Assembly (NCBI GenBank): GCA_018223035.1
Contig: JAAEZD010000011.1
Coordinates: 106,368-170,367, forward strand
Length of the DNA stretch: 64,000 bases
Reading direction: 5' to 3'
Origin: Heliomarina sp018223035
GTDB taxonomy: Bacteria; Pseudomonadota; Alphaproteobacteria; Rhodobacterales; Rhodobacteraceae
Below, piece after piece: positions 9,198 to 18,625 of the stretch. The notes beneath the pieces were generated by a model. It saw nothing but the letters and a program-made list of their open reading frames with translations, had not been told where the DNA came from and did not search any database. Both the position numbers and the translations under genes were made by a program. How positions within the stretch are numbered: position 1 is the stretch's first letter; each line of letters begins with the position of its first letter.

Positions 9198-9448
9198 TCC
9201 GGCACCCCAGTTTCCTGTCGGCGCCATTTGCGCCAGAAATAGCGCAGCGGGTGGCGGAACATCGAGAGAAAGCCGGCCAAGGCGGCGATGCCCGCGAGCC
9301 ATCCGAATTCGAGTGTGATTGCCCCGATCAGGACCGGGGCGGCGATCAGCAGCGCCAGACCGGGGATCATCTGGAGCCGCATCGGCAGGAGGGCAACGGC
9401 GGTGGCGGCAAAAACCCAGAGGGCGGCAAGCAGGATGACGGGGTTCAC
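9194..9448 (-). CDS. DUF2484 family membrane protein (first of pair)
   Basis: An 84-aa protein starting MNPVILLAALWVFAATAVALL, with two hydrophobic segments and a basic C-terminus (RYFWRKWRRQETGVPE). It overlaps the following DUF2484 gene by 4 bases, so the pair should be translated together. It lies about 95 bases after murC in the same direction. Function unknown. Confidence 0.8.
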   Translation of the reverse strand: MNPVILLAALWVFAATAVALLPMRLQMIPGLALLIAAPVLIGAITLEFGWLAGIAALAGFLSMFRHPLRYFWRKWRRQETGVPE

Positions 9449-9542
9449 CGGTCACACTCCCGCTGCTGCGGCCGGAACACTTCGCCGGGTTCGCGGGTCG
9501 CACAGCGCAAGGCCTGGCGCTCGGGGGTGACCGCCCCCGGCA

Positions 9543-10964
9543 CTAGGCTTCTTTCAGCCGCGCGGGGAGCGCGTTGGCCCAGGTGCTGATGGTCCCCGCC
9601 CCGAGGCAGACCACCATGTCGCCGGGTTTCGCCTGTTCGCGGACCAGTCGCGTCAGGTCTTCCTCGGAGACGATGGCGCGGGCGTGGCGGTGGCCGTGGC
9701 GGATCAGGCCAGCCACGAGGTCGTCGCGCGAGGCGCCGGGGATCGGATCTTCGCCTGCCGCGTAGACCTCGGCGATGGCGACCACATCCGCCTCGTTGAA
9801 GCAGCTGCAGAAATCGTCGAAGAGCGAGGAAAGGCGGGAGTAGCGGTGCGGCTGGTGCACGGCAATAACGCGGCCCTCAGTGGCCTGGCGCGCGGCTTTC
9901 AGCACGGCGGCGATTTCCACCGGGTGGTGGCCATAGTCGTCGATGATGGTAACGCCCTCGACCTCGCCCACACGGGTAAAGCGGCGATTGACGCCTGAGA
10001 AAGCGGCCAGAGCGGCGCGGATTTCCTCGGCCTTCATGCCGAGATGGCGTGCCACGGCCACGGCTGAAAGCGCGTTGGAGACGTTGTGATCGCCGGGCAT
10101 CGGCAGGGAGCAACCCTCGATCACCATTTCATCGGCCTGGAGCGCGATGTCGAAATGGGCGACGCCGTTTTCATATTTCAGGTTCACCGCGCGCACATCG
10201 GCCTGCGCATTGAAACCGTAGGTGACGACGCGGCGGTCGGTGATCCGGCCGACGAGACGCTGAACCTCTTCGTGATCGGTGCAGCAGACCGCCAGACCGT
10301 AGAAGGGGATGTTCGAGACGAAATCGTAGAATCCGTCGCGCAGGGCATCGAAACTGCGCCAGTGCTCCATATGTTCGGGGTCGATATTGGTGACGATAGC
10401 GATGGTGGCGGGCAGACGGTTGAAGGTGCCGTCGGATTCATCGGCTTCGACGACCATCCATTCGCCCTCGCCCAGCCGCGCGTTCGACCCGTAGGCATGG
10501 ATGATGCCGCCGTTGACCACGGTCGGGTCGAAATTGCCCGCGTCGAGAAGGGTCGCCACCATGGTTGTTGTGGTGGTCTTGCCGTGGGTTCCGGCCACGG
10601 CCACGTTGGACTTGAGCCGCATCAGCTCGGCCAGCATTTCGGCGCGACGCACGACAGGCAGACCACGGCGGCGGGCCTCGTCCAGCTCGGCATTGCCGGT
10701 CTTGATCGCCGAAGAGATCACGACGACCTCGGCGTTTTCAAGGTTCTCGGCATTCTGGCCTTCGAATACGGTGGCGCCAAGCTGTTCCAGACGCTGGGTG
10801 ATTCTCGAGGCCTTAAGGTCAGAGCCCTGCACCGTGTAGCCGTGATCCAGCAGCACTTCGGCGATGCCGGACATGCCGATGCCGCCGATGCCGACGAAAT
10901 GAATCGGGCCGATATCGAGAGGGAGTTTGGTTGCAGCTTGCATGATCAGGCTTCCATCCATCAT
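9543..10964 (-). CDS. murC: UDP-N-acetylmuramate--L-alanine ligase
   Basis: ATP-dependent ligase adding the first peptide residue (L-Ala) to UDP-MurNAc. It is 473 aa from ATG 10964, overlapping the murG stop by 4 bases; an internal ATG at 10943 (MQAATKL) is nearer the usual family start. The N-terminal Rossmann motif HFVGIGGIGMSGIA, P-loop AGTHGKTTTTTMVATLL, VVEADESDGTF and HHPVEIAAVL are all present. Length is normal. Confidence 0.97.
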   Translation of the reverse strand: MMDGSLIMQAATKLPLDIGPIHFVGIGGIGMSGIAEVLLDHGYTVQGSDLKASRITQRLEQLGATVFEGQNAENLENAEVVVISSAIKTGNAELDEARRRGLPVVRRAEMLAELMRLKSNVAVAGTHGKTTTTTMVATLLDAGNFDPTVVNGGIIHAYGSNARLGEGEWMVVEADESDGTFNRLPATIAIVTNIDPEHMEHWRSFDALRDGFYDFVSNIPFYGLAVCCTDHEEVQRLVGRITDRRVVTYGFNAQADVRAVNLKYENGVAHFDIALQADEMVIEGCSLPMPGDHNVSNALSAVAVARHLGMKAEEIRAALAAFSGVNRRFTRVGEVEGVTIIDDYGHHPVEIAAVLKAARQATEGRVIAVHQPHRYSRLSSLFDDFCSCFNEADVVAIAEVYAAGEDPIPGASRDDLVAGLIRHGHRHARAIVSEEDLTRLVREQAKPGDMVVCLGAGTISTWANALPARLKEA

Positions 10965-12076
10965 TTCAAAACCTTCCTTCCGGGCTCAGCGTTCGTAGCA
11001 AGGGCGTCGACAAGGGCGACAAGACGTTCCGTTGCATCCGGCGCGCCGACGGAAAGGGCGGCGTTGGCCATCTGCAACGAGGCGGCGGGGTTTTCAAGCA
11101 GACTCGTGATCTGCGCGGTAAGGGATTCCGCGTTGAGCAGGCGTTCGGGGATCAGGATCGCGGCGCCCGCATCCACCAGCCCGCGCGCATTGGCGGTCTG
11201 GTGATCGCCGGCGGCAGCGGCAAAGGGGATCAGGATCGAGGGCCGCCCGATCACCGTCAGATCGGCGATCGAAGACGCCCCCGCGCGCGAGATCACCAGC
11301 TGCGCCTCGGCCATGCGGCTGGGAATATCGTTGAAGAAAGTTTTGACGTCGGCGCGGATGTCGGCCTCGGCATAGGCCTCGGTGACCCGATCCACGTCTT
11401 CGGCGCGGGCCTGATGGCTGACGCGCAGGTTGCTGCGTATCGGCTCTGGCAGGCGGGTGATCGCCTCGGGCACCACGTCGGAGAGGATGCGTGCGCCCTG
11501 CGATCCGCCCATGACCAGCAGTGACATCGGATAGTCGCCGGGCGGGATATAGCTGGCCCCTGCCCGGTCGAGCACGGCGCCGCGCACGGGGTTGCCGGTA
11601 TGCACACCATGAGCCGTCGGTGGCAGCTTGGTCGGTTTGACGCCACAGGCCACATGGGCCACGCGCGAGGCGAAGACTTCGTTCACGCGGCCAAGCACGC
11701 CATTCTGTTCATGGATCATGCGGGGCAGTTTCAACAGGGTCGCGGCGGCAAGCGCCGGGATCGACGGATAGCCGCCAAAGCCTACGACAACCGCAGGCTT
11801 GTCACGGAACATCCGCCATGCCGAGGCGATGACGCCCGCCGCGATGCGCGGCGCGACCATCGCGCGTTGCATTGCACCGCCACGCGCGAAAGTGGCGCTG
11901 GCGACCTCGACGATCTCGGTCTCTTCGGGGAAGGCACCCGTGTAGCGCGCGCCACGTGCATCCGTCGACAGGCGCACGCGCCAGCCGCGTTTCAGCATGG
12001 CTTCGGCCAGCGCCTGCGCCGGGAACATGTGCCCGCCGGTGCCGCCTGCGGCGATAATCAGCAAGGGTTGGCTCAT
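10961..12076 (-). CDS. murG: UDP-GlcNAc:undecaprenyl-pyrophosphoryl-MurNAc-pentapeptide transferase
   Basis: GT28 glycosyltransferase converting lipid I to lipid II at the inner face of the membrane. It is 371 aa. The glycine loop AAGGTGGHMFPAQALAEAM is at the N-terminus, a second loop VMGGSQGARI in mid-protein, and the UDP-GlcNAc site GASSIADLTVIGRPSILIP follows. It overlaps both ftsW (4 bases) and murC (4 bases), so ftsW-murG-murC form one coupled unit. Confidence 0.97.
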   Translation of the reverse strand: MSQPLLIIAAGGTGGHMFPAQALAEAMLKRGWRVRLSTDARGARYTGAFPEETEIVEVASATFARGGAMQRAMVAPRIAAGVIASAWRMFRDKPAVVVGFGGYPSIPALAAATLLKLPRMIHEQNGVLGRVNEVFASRVAHVACGVKPTKLPPTAHGVHTGNPVRGAVLDRAGASYIPPGDYPMSLLVMGGSQGARILSDVVPEAITRLPEPIRSNLRVSHQARAEDVDRVTEAYAEADIRADVKTFFNDIPSRMAEAQLVISRAGASSIADLTVIGRPSILIPFAAAAGDHQTANARGLVDAGAAILIPERLLNAESLTAQITSLLENPAASLQMANAALSVGAPDATERLVALVDALATNAEPGRKVLK

Positions 12077-13239
12077 CTGCCGCGACCACGCAGGATATCG
12101 GCGATTTCGCCCTGCGGGCGCGAGCGGGTAAAGGCGAGCAGCATGCCGAGCGCGATGCCCCCGGCAATCAGGGATGAGCCGCCGTAGCTGACGAAAGGAA
12201 GGGTCATCCCCTTTGCGGGCAAAAGACGGACGGCAACGCCCATGTTGATCATCGCCTGCACGCCAAAGATGCAGGCCAGCCCGGTGCCGGCCAGCCGGAT
12301 GAACGGGTCACGCTCGCGCATCAACCGGAACAGCGAGCGGGTGACGATCAGCGCGTAGAGCGAAATGATCACCAGCACGAGGATCAGGCCGTATTCCTCG
12401 GCAGCCACGGCAATGATGAAATCGGTATGCGCATCGGGCAGCGACCATTTCACCTGCCCCTCGCCCACGCCTACGCCAAAGAGACCGCCTTCGCGGATCG
12501 CGTTGGTCGCATAGCCAAGCTGGGTGGTCGGGTCGAGATCGGGGGAAAGGAACCCGTCGATCCGGCGGGCAAAGTGTTCGGAATTGGAATAGGCGATGGT
12601 GCCGCCCAGCACCACGAGCCCAGCCATGCCAACCAGCAGGACCATCGGCGCGCCGGCCACGAAATACATCACACCCCAGCCGAACATCACAAGGCAGGCC
12701 TGTCCGAAATCGGGCTGCATCGCCAGCATCAGCACGATGGCCACGCAGAGCGAAAAAGACCAGAGCTTGCCCGGAGGACCGTTGATTTCCTGGCTGGCGG
12801 CCAGCATCCATGCGGCGGCCACGATGAACCCGGGCTTAAGGAATTCCGACGGCTGGACGCTTGCAAATCCAAGGCTGTACCAGCGCATCGCGCCCTTGCC
12901 GAAATCGGTACCCAGAAACGGCAGCAGTGCGACCGCGACAAACGCGCCGAGGAAGCCGACCACAGCAAGGCGGCGCACCATCACCGGCGACATCATCGAG
13001 GTGAGCAGCATGACAATCAGCGCAAGGCCGCCAAAGAACGCCTGACGCTGAACGTAATGGAAAGGTTCAAGCCCGTTGCGCGCAGCAAGCGGCGGAGAGG
13101 AGGCGAGACCAAGGAGAAGCCCGATGACAAACAGTCCCAGCACGCAGGACATCGACCATTTATCGAGCGTCCGCCACCATTTTGGAACAATTGGTTCGCC
13201 GCCCCGTTCAGGGACAGCGCCATACACCATCTCAGTCAT
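12073..13239 (-). CDS. ftsW: Peptidoglycan glycosyltransferase FtsW
   Basis: SEDS-family septal glycan polymerase that works with FtsI. It is 388 aa with about ten membrane segments. The conserved GVGEGQVKWSLPDAHTDFI loop (SEDS catalytic region) and the C-terminal LPFVSYGGSSLIAGGIALGML segment are visible. It is the first gene of the leftward block after the break in the dcw cluster, so it needs a promoter between 13240 and 13371, shared divergently with the flavoprotein gene. Confidence 0.96.
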   Translation of the reverse strand: MTEMVYGAVPERGGEPIVPKWWRTLDKWSMSCVLGLFVIGLLLGLASSPPLAARNGLEPFHYVQRQAFFGGLALIVMLLTSMMSPVMVRRLAVVGFLGAFVAVALLPFLGTDFGKGAMRWYSLGFASVQPSEFLKPGFIVAAAWMLAASQEINGPPGKLWSFSLCVAIVLMLAMQPDFGQACLVMFGWGVMYFVAGAPMVLLVGMAGLVVLGGTIAYSNSEHFARRIDGFLSPDLDPTTQLGYATNAIREGGLFGVGVGEGQVKWSLPDAHTDFIIAVAAEEYGLILVLVIISLYALIVTRSLFRLMRERDPFIRLAGTGLACIFGVQAMINMGVAVRLLPAKGMTLPFVSYGGSSLIAGGIALGMLLAFTRSRPQGEIADILRGRGR

Positions 13240-13371
13240 GGTTCCCGCCGTTTATATCTGCCTCAATCCGCCCCTTTTCGGGGTCTCAACCTTAAGGCTA
13301 CATCGAAAATTCCGATGCCGCCAGCCTCTTCCTCTTGCCATGCCCATGAAATCGCGCGACAGCGCGGACAG

Positions 13372-14562
13372 ATGAGACGTGAAACGATCATAATCGGTGC
13401 CGGTGCCGCCGGGATGATGTGTGCCGCCCATGGCGGGCCGGACACGCTGGTCATCGACCATGCCCGCAATCCGGGCGAAAAGATCCGTATTTCGGGCGGC
13501 GGGCGCTGCAATTTCACCAATATGTACGCCGCGCCGGAAAACTTTCTGTCGCAGAACCCGCATTTCGCCAAATCTGCGCTGGCGCGCTATACCCAGTGGG
13601 ATTTCATCGATCTTGTTACGCGCCACGGGATCGCGTGGCATGAAAAGACGCTGGGGCAGTTGTTTTGCGACGGCAAGGCGACCCAGATCATCCGGATGCT
13701 GAGGGATGAGATGGAAAAGACCGGGGCCGAGCTGTGGCTGCACACGGCGGTGATCTCGGTTCGTCATGGCACCGAGGGGTTCACACTTGACCTCGACCGA
13801 GATGGCAAGCGCGTTTCAGTGTCGTGCCGCAACCTTGTTCTGGCCACCGGCGGCAAGTCGATCCCCAAGATGGGCGCGACTGGCCTTGCCTATGATATTG
13901 CGCGACAATTCGGGCTAGACGTGACCGAGACCCGGCCGGGGCTTGTGCCGTTCACCTTTCCGCCGGAACGGTTCAGCGGCCTTGCCGGCGTCGCCCTGCC
14001 CGCGCGGCTATCCAACGACCGCGCCGGGTTTGACGAAGCGCTTCTGTTCACCCATCGCGGGCTTTCCGGGCCATCGGTTCTGCAGATTTCGTCCTATTGG
14101 CGCGAGGGCGAAGAGATCCGCGTGGATCTCGACCCCGAGGGAAATCTTTTCGACAGCCTGCGCGACACGCGCCAGATTTCCGGGCGCAAGGCGCTGACGA
14201 CTGAACTTGCCCGCGCCCTGCCCGCCCGGCTTGTCGATCACCTTGCCGGGCTACTGGACTTGTCGGGAAACCTTGCCGACCAGTCCGACGCGGCGCTGCG
14301 CGGCATCTGCGATGCCCTGCGCGACTGGCACCTGACCCCGTCGGGCAGCGAAGGGTATCGCACCGCGGAGGTTACGCTGGGCGGCATCGACACGGATGGG
14401 CTTTCGTCAAAGACGATGGAGGCCAAATCCGTGCCTGGCCTTTACGCCATAGGTGAAGCGGTGGACGTAACCGGCTGGCTCGGCGGATATAATTTTCAGT
14501 GGGCGTGGTCCTCGGGCTATGCGGCGGGCACGGCGATCCGCGCCCGCGCTACAGCGTCCTGA
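13372..14562 (+). CDS. BaiN/HI0933-like NAD(P)/FAD-dependent oxidoreductase
   Basis: A 396-aa flavoprotein of the HI0933/YhiN family. The start ATG 13372 is immediately followed by the dinucleotide-binding motif RETIIIGAGAAGMMCA; the frame is open far upstream but there it is antisense to ftsW. Other family marks are RISGGGRCNFTN, LATGGKSIPKMGATG and the C-terminal FAD motif LYAIGEAVDVTGWLGGYNFQWAWSSG. Substrate unknown. It is divergent from ftsW, and its 3' end overlaps the convergent flavoenzyme gene by 14 bases. Confidence 0.92.
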   Translation: MRRETIIIGAGAAGMMCAAHGGPDTLVIDHARNPGEKIRISGGGRCNFTNMYAAPENFLSQNPHFAKSALARYTQWDFIDLVTRHGIAWHEKTLGQLFCDGKATQIIRMLRDEMEKTGAELWLHTAVISVRHGTEGFTLDLDRDGKRVSVSCRNLVLATGGKSIPKMGATGLAYDIARQFGLDVTETRPGLVPFTFPPERFSGLAGVALPARLSNDRAGFDEALLFTHRGLSGPSVLQISSYWREGEEIRVDLDPEGNLFDSLRDTRQISGRKALTTELARALPARLVDHLAGLLDLSGNLADQSDAALRGICDALRDWHLTPSGSEGYRTAEVTLGGIDTDGLSSKTMEAKSVPGLYAIGEAVDVTGWLGGYNFQWAWSSGYAAGTAIRARATAS

Positions 14563-16588
14563 CCAGCCGCAGCGCGTCGTAGATGGCCGCGTGGGTGTTG
14601 CGGGCTGCCACCGCATCCCCGATCCGGAAGAGCTGGAAAGCCGCGTCCGGCTGGCGCGACACTTCCTGAGGGGCTCCGGCGATCAGCGCGTCGTAATCCA
14701 CCTCGCCCAGGTTGCGCGAGGACTCGCGCAGGTCGAAGTAAAGGTCTTCGAGCGGCGCGGTTCCATGGTTGACCACCACCTGATCCACCAGCCTGTCACG
14801 GGTCACGCCGCTGTAATCCGTGCCGATCGTGGCCTTTAACCCGTTGCCCTCACGCGTCACCGACTCGAGCTTCCACGTCACGGTAAAGGTCACGTCGAGC
14901 GGTTGCAGCGCCCGCATTGCCGGCGTCAGGGTCATGCCCATGACCTCGGGCGAAAACACCCGGTCGCGCGTCATGATCTCGACCTTGGCACCGGTCGAGG
15001 CGATTTTTTCTGCCGCCTGCAAAGCCGCCTGATCGCCCGCGTCGTCATAGATCAGCACGTTCGAGCCGGGCTGCACGTCACCCGAAAGAATGTCCCATGC
15101 AGAAACGACAAGGTCGTTGCCCTGCGGAAGGATCTCGGTGTGGGCGATGCCACCGGTCGCGGCGATCACCACGTCGGGATTTTCATCTATTACCGTGGCC
15201 GCATCCGCGAAACTGTTGAAACGAAAGGTGACGCCCAACTTTTTGCATTCCTCGAAACGCCACTGGATCAGCTGGATCATCTCGGCCCGGCGAGGCGTCT
15301 GGGCGGTCAGGCGCACCTGCCCGCCGGGATCGTTGGCTGCCTCATGCAAGATCACCTCATGCCCGCGCAAGGCCGCCACGCGGGCGGCTTCCAGCCCGGC
15401 CGGACCTGCCCCGACAATCACGAAACGGCGGGGGGTATCCGCCTTTGCGATTTCATGCGGCTGTTCCAGCTCACGCCCTGTCGACGGGTTGTGAAGGCAA
15501 AGCGCCAAGCCGCCCTGGTAAATCCGGTCGAGGCAGTAATTCGCGCCGACGCAGGGGCGAATGCGGTCTTCCTCGCCGCGCATGATCTTGGCAACGATAT
15601 GTGGGTCGGCCATATGGGCGCGGGTCATGCCGACCATGTCGAGCTTGCCGCTGGCCACCGCGTGCCGCGCCGTCGCCACGTCCTGAATCTTGGCCGCGTG
15701 GAAGGTCGGAAACTTGGTTTCCGCGCGGATTTCCCCTGCGAAATCAAGGTGAGGCGCGCTGGCCATGCCCTGCACCGGGATCACGTTGGTCAGGGCCGCG
15801 TCAGTTTCGATATGGCCCCGGATCACGTTCAGGAAATCCACCAGCCCGCTGTCCTTGAGACGCCGCGAAATCTCCATCCCCTCGGCCTTCGCAATCCCGC
15901 CTGCGAGCATCTCATCCCCGACGTAGCGAATGCCGACGATGAATTCATCGCCCACCCGCTTGCGGATTGCGCGCAGCACCTCAAAGGAGAACCGCATCCG
16001 GTTATCAAGACTATCCGCGCCATAAGGCCCGTCGAGATCGTTGGTCAGCGGCGACCAGAATGAATCCATTAGGTGGCCATAGGATTCCAGCTCGATCCCG
16101 TCGAGACCTGCCGCCTGCATACGCTCGGCAGCATCGGCATAATCCTCGATGATCCGGGCGATGTCCCAGTCCTCGATCCGCTTGGGAAAGGCGCGGTGGG
16201 CCGGTTCACGCTCGGGACTGGCCGAAACCACGGGCAACCAGTCGCCCACGTCCCATCGGGTGCGCCGCCCCAGATGGGTTAGCTGGATCATCACCGCCGA
16301 GCCGTGATCGTGGCATTCATCGACCAGCTTTTTCATCCAGCCGACGACCTCATCCTTCCACGCGAGGATGTTGTTAAAGGCGGGCGGGCTGTCCCGCGCG
16401 ACCGAGGCCGATCCGGCGGTCATCGTAAGCGCGACGCCTGCCTTTGCCCGCTCTGCGTGATAAGCGCGATAGCGATCCTTGGGCATGCCATCCTCGGGAT
16501 AGGCGGGCTCGTGGCTCGTAATCATCAGCCGGTTTCTGAGGGTTAGGTGTTTCAGCTGAAACGGCTGTAGGAGCGGATCGGCAGACAT
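14549..16588 (-). CDS. NADH:flavin oxidoreductase, TMADH/DgcA-like demethylase family
   Basis: A 679-aa two-part enzyme. An old-yellow-enzyme-type FMN TIM barrel (about residues 1-370, with LTHLGRRTRWD and GIELESYGHLMDSFWSP) is followed by an Fe-S segment and a dinucleotide-binding half (FVIVGAGPAGLEAARVAALRG). The start ATG 16588 has AGGAG nine bases upstream; the frame continues to 16654 without support. The cluster motif reads CVGANYC-x11-C, so the second Cys of the usual CxxC is Ala, a form I associate with DgcA and N-methylproline demethylase relatives. The substrate is probably an N-methylated amine or amino acid, a family-level inference. It diverges from a TetR gene that is likely its regulator. 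Confidence 0.88.
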   Translation of the reverse strand: MSADPLLQPFQLKHLTLRNRLMITSHEPAYPEDGMPKDRYRAYHAERAKAGVALTMTAGSASVARDSPPAFNNILAWKDEVVGWMKKLVDECHDHGSAVMIQLTHLGRRTRWDVGDWLPVVSASPEREPAHRAFPKRIEDWDIARIIEDYADAAERMQAAGLDGIELESYGHLMDSFWSPLTNDLDGPYGADSLDNRMRFSFEVLRAIRKRVGDEFIVGIRYVGDEMLAGGIAKAEGMEISRRLKDSGLVDFLNVIRGHIETDAALTNVIPVQGMASAPHLDFAGEIRAETKFPTFHAAKIQDVATARHAVASGKLDMVGMTRAHMADPHIVAKIMRGEEDRIRPCVGANYCLDRIYQGGLALCLHNPSTGRELEQPHEIAKADTPRRFVIVGAGPAGLEAARVAALRGHEVILHEAANDPGGQVRLTAQTPRRAEMIQLIQWRFEECKKLGVTFRFNSFADAATVIDENPDVVIAATGGIAHTEILPQGNDLVVSAWDILSGDVQPGSNVLIYDDAGDQAALQAAEKIASTGAKVEIMTRDRVFSPEVMGMTLTPAMRALQPLDVTFTVTWKLESVTREGNGLKATIGTDYSGVTRDRLVDQVVVNHGTAPLEDLYFDLRESSRNLGEVDYDALIAGAPQEVSRQPDAAFQLFRIGDAVAARNTHAAIYDALRLVRTL

Positions 16589-16627
16589 GGGCATCTCCTG
16601 TGGCGTTGCGCCGACGATTCCGAAAAT

Positions 16628-16664
16628 GTTCATATATGTCAAGTTTAAGTTCATCAGTGTTCAT
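16628..16664. promoter_or_regulatory. Phased GTTCAT repeats between flavoenzyme and TetR genes
   Basis: GTTCAT occurs at 16628, 16649 and 16659. The spacings of 21 and 10 bases place all copies on one face of the helix. The site lies within the 116-base divergent gap and is a candidate binding site for the adjacent TetR protein, although TetR proteins usually use inverted repeats. Confidence 0.4.
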
Positions 16665-16704
16665 TTCTCTTGTCGCCGTCAGACGCGCTGGCTATGACTT
16701 GCCC

Positions 16705-17349
16705 ATGCAGGATGCGGTTTCATCAGAGGATGCCAACAGCGGCTGGCGCGGTTCGCGCGAGGTCTGGATGGCAGCCGCCAAGTCGGCTCTGCTGGAAAAC
16801 GGGCTGGATGCGGTCAAGATCCAGCCGCTGGCGAGCACGCTGAAACTGTCGCGCACCAGCTTTTATTGGTTCTTCAAGGATCGCGCAGCCCTGCTCGACG
16901 CGCTGCTCGACGACTGGGACAGTTCGAACACCGGCGCTCTAACCGATGCCTGCGAGGCTTATGCCGAAACCATTGCCGAGGCAGTCCTGAACGTCACAGC
17001 CGCATTTATCGACGAAAACGCCTTTGACCCCCGGTTCGATTTCGCGATCCGCGGCTGGGCGCATCGTTCGGACAGGGTCAAGCACCGGGTCGCAACGGCG
17101 GATGAGGTGCGGCTTGCCGCCCTGCGGGCGATGTTCGCGCGCTTTGGATTTTCCGACGCCGAGGCGGATGTGCGTGCGCGAACGATCTACCTCGTCCAGA
17201 TCGGGTATATCTCGCTGCAGACCCGCGAGGATCTGGCGACCCGGCTGGCGCGGGTGCCCGCCTATGTCAAAACCTTCTGCGGAGAAGACCCCTCCCCCGG
17301 CGAAATGGCGCGGTTCAGCGCAAGGCTGGGCGCGGCGATACGGTCCTGA
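16705..17349 (+). CDS. TetR/AcrR family transcriptional regulator
   Basis: A 214-aa regulator starting at ATG 16705 (MQDAVSSEDANSGW). The N-terminal helix-turn-helix spans about residues 18-65; VKIQPLASTLKLSRTSFYWFFKDRAALLDALL is typical, quoted here only as its start VKIQPLAST and its end FKDRAALL. The C-terminal ligand domain is a divergent helical region. It diverges from the DgcA-like flavoenzyme and probably controls it. The open frame upstream to 16600 overlaps the opposite promoter and is not supported. Confidence 0.88.
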   Translation: MQDAVSSEDANSGWRGSREVWMAAAKSALLENGLDAVKIQPLASTLKLSRTSFYWFFKDRAALLDALLDDWDSSNTGALTDACEAYAETIAEAVLNVTAAFIDENAFDPRFDFAIRGWAHRSDRVKHRVATADEVRLAALRAMFARFGFSDAEADVRARTIYLVQIGYISLQTREDLATRLARVPAYVKTFCGEDPSPGEMARFSARLGAAIRS

Positions 17350-17433
17350 CACGCTCACGTTCACGTGGCCTCAGGGAACCCGGAATAAACTCCATACGTT
17401 CAGCGAGACATGGACAAAGGGGAGTTTGCCACC

Positions 17434-17646
17434 ATGGGTTTCAAGGTCGACGACAAGGTTGAATGGGACTGGGGCCAAGGCACGGCCGAGGGTCGGGTCA
17501 AGGAAACCCACGAGAAAAAGATCACGCGCAAGATCAAGGGCAGCGAGGTCACCCGCAATGGTTCTTCCGACGATCCAGCCATCGTGATCGAGCAGGAGGA
17601 TGGCGACGAGGTCCTGAAACTGGCCTCGGAACTGCGCCACAAATAA
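17434..17646 (+). CDS. DUF2945 small TUDOR-like protein
   Basis: A 70-aa protein of the DUF2945 (hypervirulence-associated TUDOR domain) family: MGFKVDDKVEWDWGQGTAEG, then a basic stretch KKITRKIKGSEVTRN, then DDPAIVIEQEDGDEVLKLASELRHK. The ATG at 17434 has AGGGGAG upstream; an earlier ATG at 17410 would encode a non-family extension. The stop is one base before the topoisomerase start, so the pair is co-transcribed, as often seen for this family. Molecular role unknown. Confidence 0.82.
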   Translation: MGFKVDDKVEWDWGQGTAEGRVKETHEKKITRKIKGSEVTRNGSSDDPAIVIEQEDGDEVLKLASELRHK

Positions 17647-17647
17647 A

Positions 17648-18625
17648 ATGAGCACCGAGCAAGCTGTCATTCCCAAGGGGCTGGTCTGGTATCCGGACAA
17701 CCGCCCCGGCATCACCCGCAAGCGGCACGGGAGCGGGTTCACCTACAAAGCCGCCGACGGCACGACCATCGCGCGCGGGGCGGAACGTGACAGGATATGC
17801 GCCCTCGCGGTGCCGCCTGCTTATGAAGACGTCTGGATTTCGCCACGCGTGAACGGGCACCTTCAGGCAACCGGTTACGACGCGCGCACCCGCAAGCAGT
17901 ATCGCTACCACCCCAAATGGGGCGAGGCCCGGTCAGCTGAGAAATACGACTACCTGCCGCGTTTCGGCCGCGCCCTGCCTGCAATCCGCCGCCGCGTCAG
18001 CCGCGATCTGGCGCTTGAGGCAGGCGACGAGAGATTCGCGCTGGCAGCCGCCGTTCTCCTGATCGACCGGCTGTCGATGCGCGTCGGTAACGAAACCTAC
18101 GCGCGCGAGAATGGTTCATACGGGGCGCTGACATTGAAGCGTCAACATCTCAAACTGACCGACGGCGGGCTGAACCTTGTTTACACGGCCAAGGGCGGCA
18201 AGAAGGTGCGGCGCCGCCTGTCTGACCGCAAACTGTTGCGTGTCCTGAACGAGATCCGCGATCTGCCCGGTGCGGAATTACTGAGCTGGACCGAAGAAGA
18301 CGGCACCGTACGGACCTTGTCGTCGGGGGCGCTGAACGCCTATCTGGCCGAGGCGACGGAAGAACCTTTTACTGCCAAGACATTCCGCACGTGGGCCGGC
18401 ACACTGGCCGCCTTTGAGGCTGCCGAATCCGGATCATCGACGATCAAAGCGCTGAGCGAGGCGGCGGCAGAGCGGCTTGCCAATACACCGACGGTCGCGC
18501 GGAACAGCTATATCCACCCGACGGTCATCGACCTTGCCGGGAAAGACATGCCAAAGCTGAAAAGCGCGGGTGTGCCGGGTCTGCGTGCCGCCGAGAACCG
18601 GTTGCTAAGCCTGATCGAGCGCTGA
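17648..18625 (+). CDS. DNA topoisomerase IB
   Basis: Eukaryal/poxvirus-type topoisomerase that relaxes supercoils through a 3'-phosphotyrosine. It is 325 aa with an N-terminal DNA-binding part (GSGFTYKAADGTTIARG and the DVWISP segment) and a C-terminal catalytic part. Catalytic residues are recognisable: Arg in LSMRVGNE, Lys in the GALTLKRQHLKL region, Arg in KTFRTWAG, and the nucleophile Tyr288 in NSYIHP. It follows the DUF2945 gene directly and overlaps the murD 3' end by 21 bases in convergent orientation. Confidence 0.93.
   Translation: MSTEQAVIPKGLVWYPDNRPGITRKRHGSGFTYKAADGTTIARGAERDRICALAVPPAYEDVWISPRVNGHLQATGYDARTRKQYRYHPKWGEARSAEKYDYLPRFGRALPAIRRRVSRDLALEAGDERFALAAAVLLIDRLSMRVGNETYARENGSYGALTLKRQHLKLTDGGLNLVYTAKGGKKVRRRLSDRKLLRVLNEIRDLPGAELLSWTEEDGTVRTLSSGALNAYLAEATEEPFTAKTFRTWAGTLAAFEAAESGSSTIKALSEAAAERLANTPTVARNSYIHPTVIDLAGKDMPKLKSAGVPGLRAAENRLLSLIER

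Noticed and set aside
12427..13371. Long N-terminal extension of the BaiN-like gene
   Set aside because: It is antisense to ftsW; the dinucleotide-binding motif starts directly after ATG 13372.
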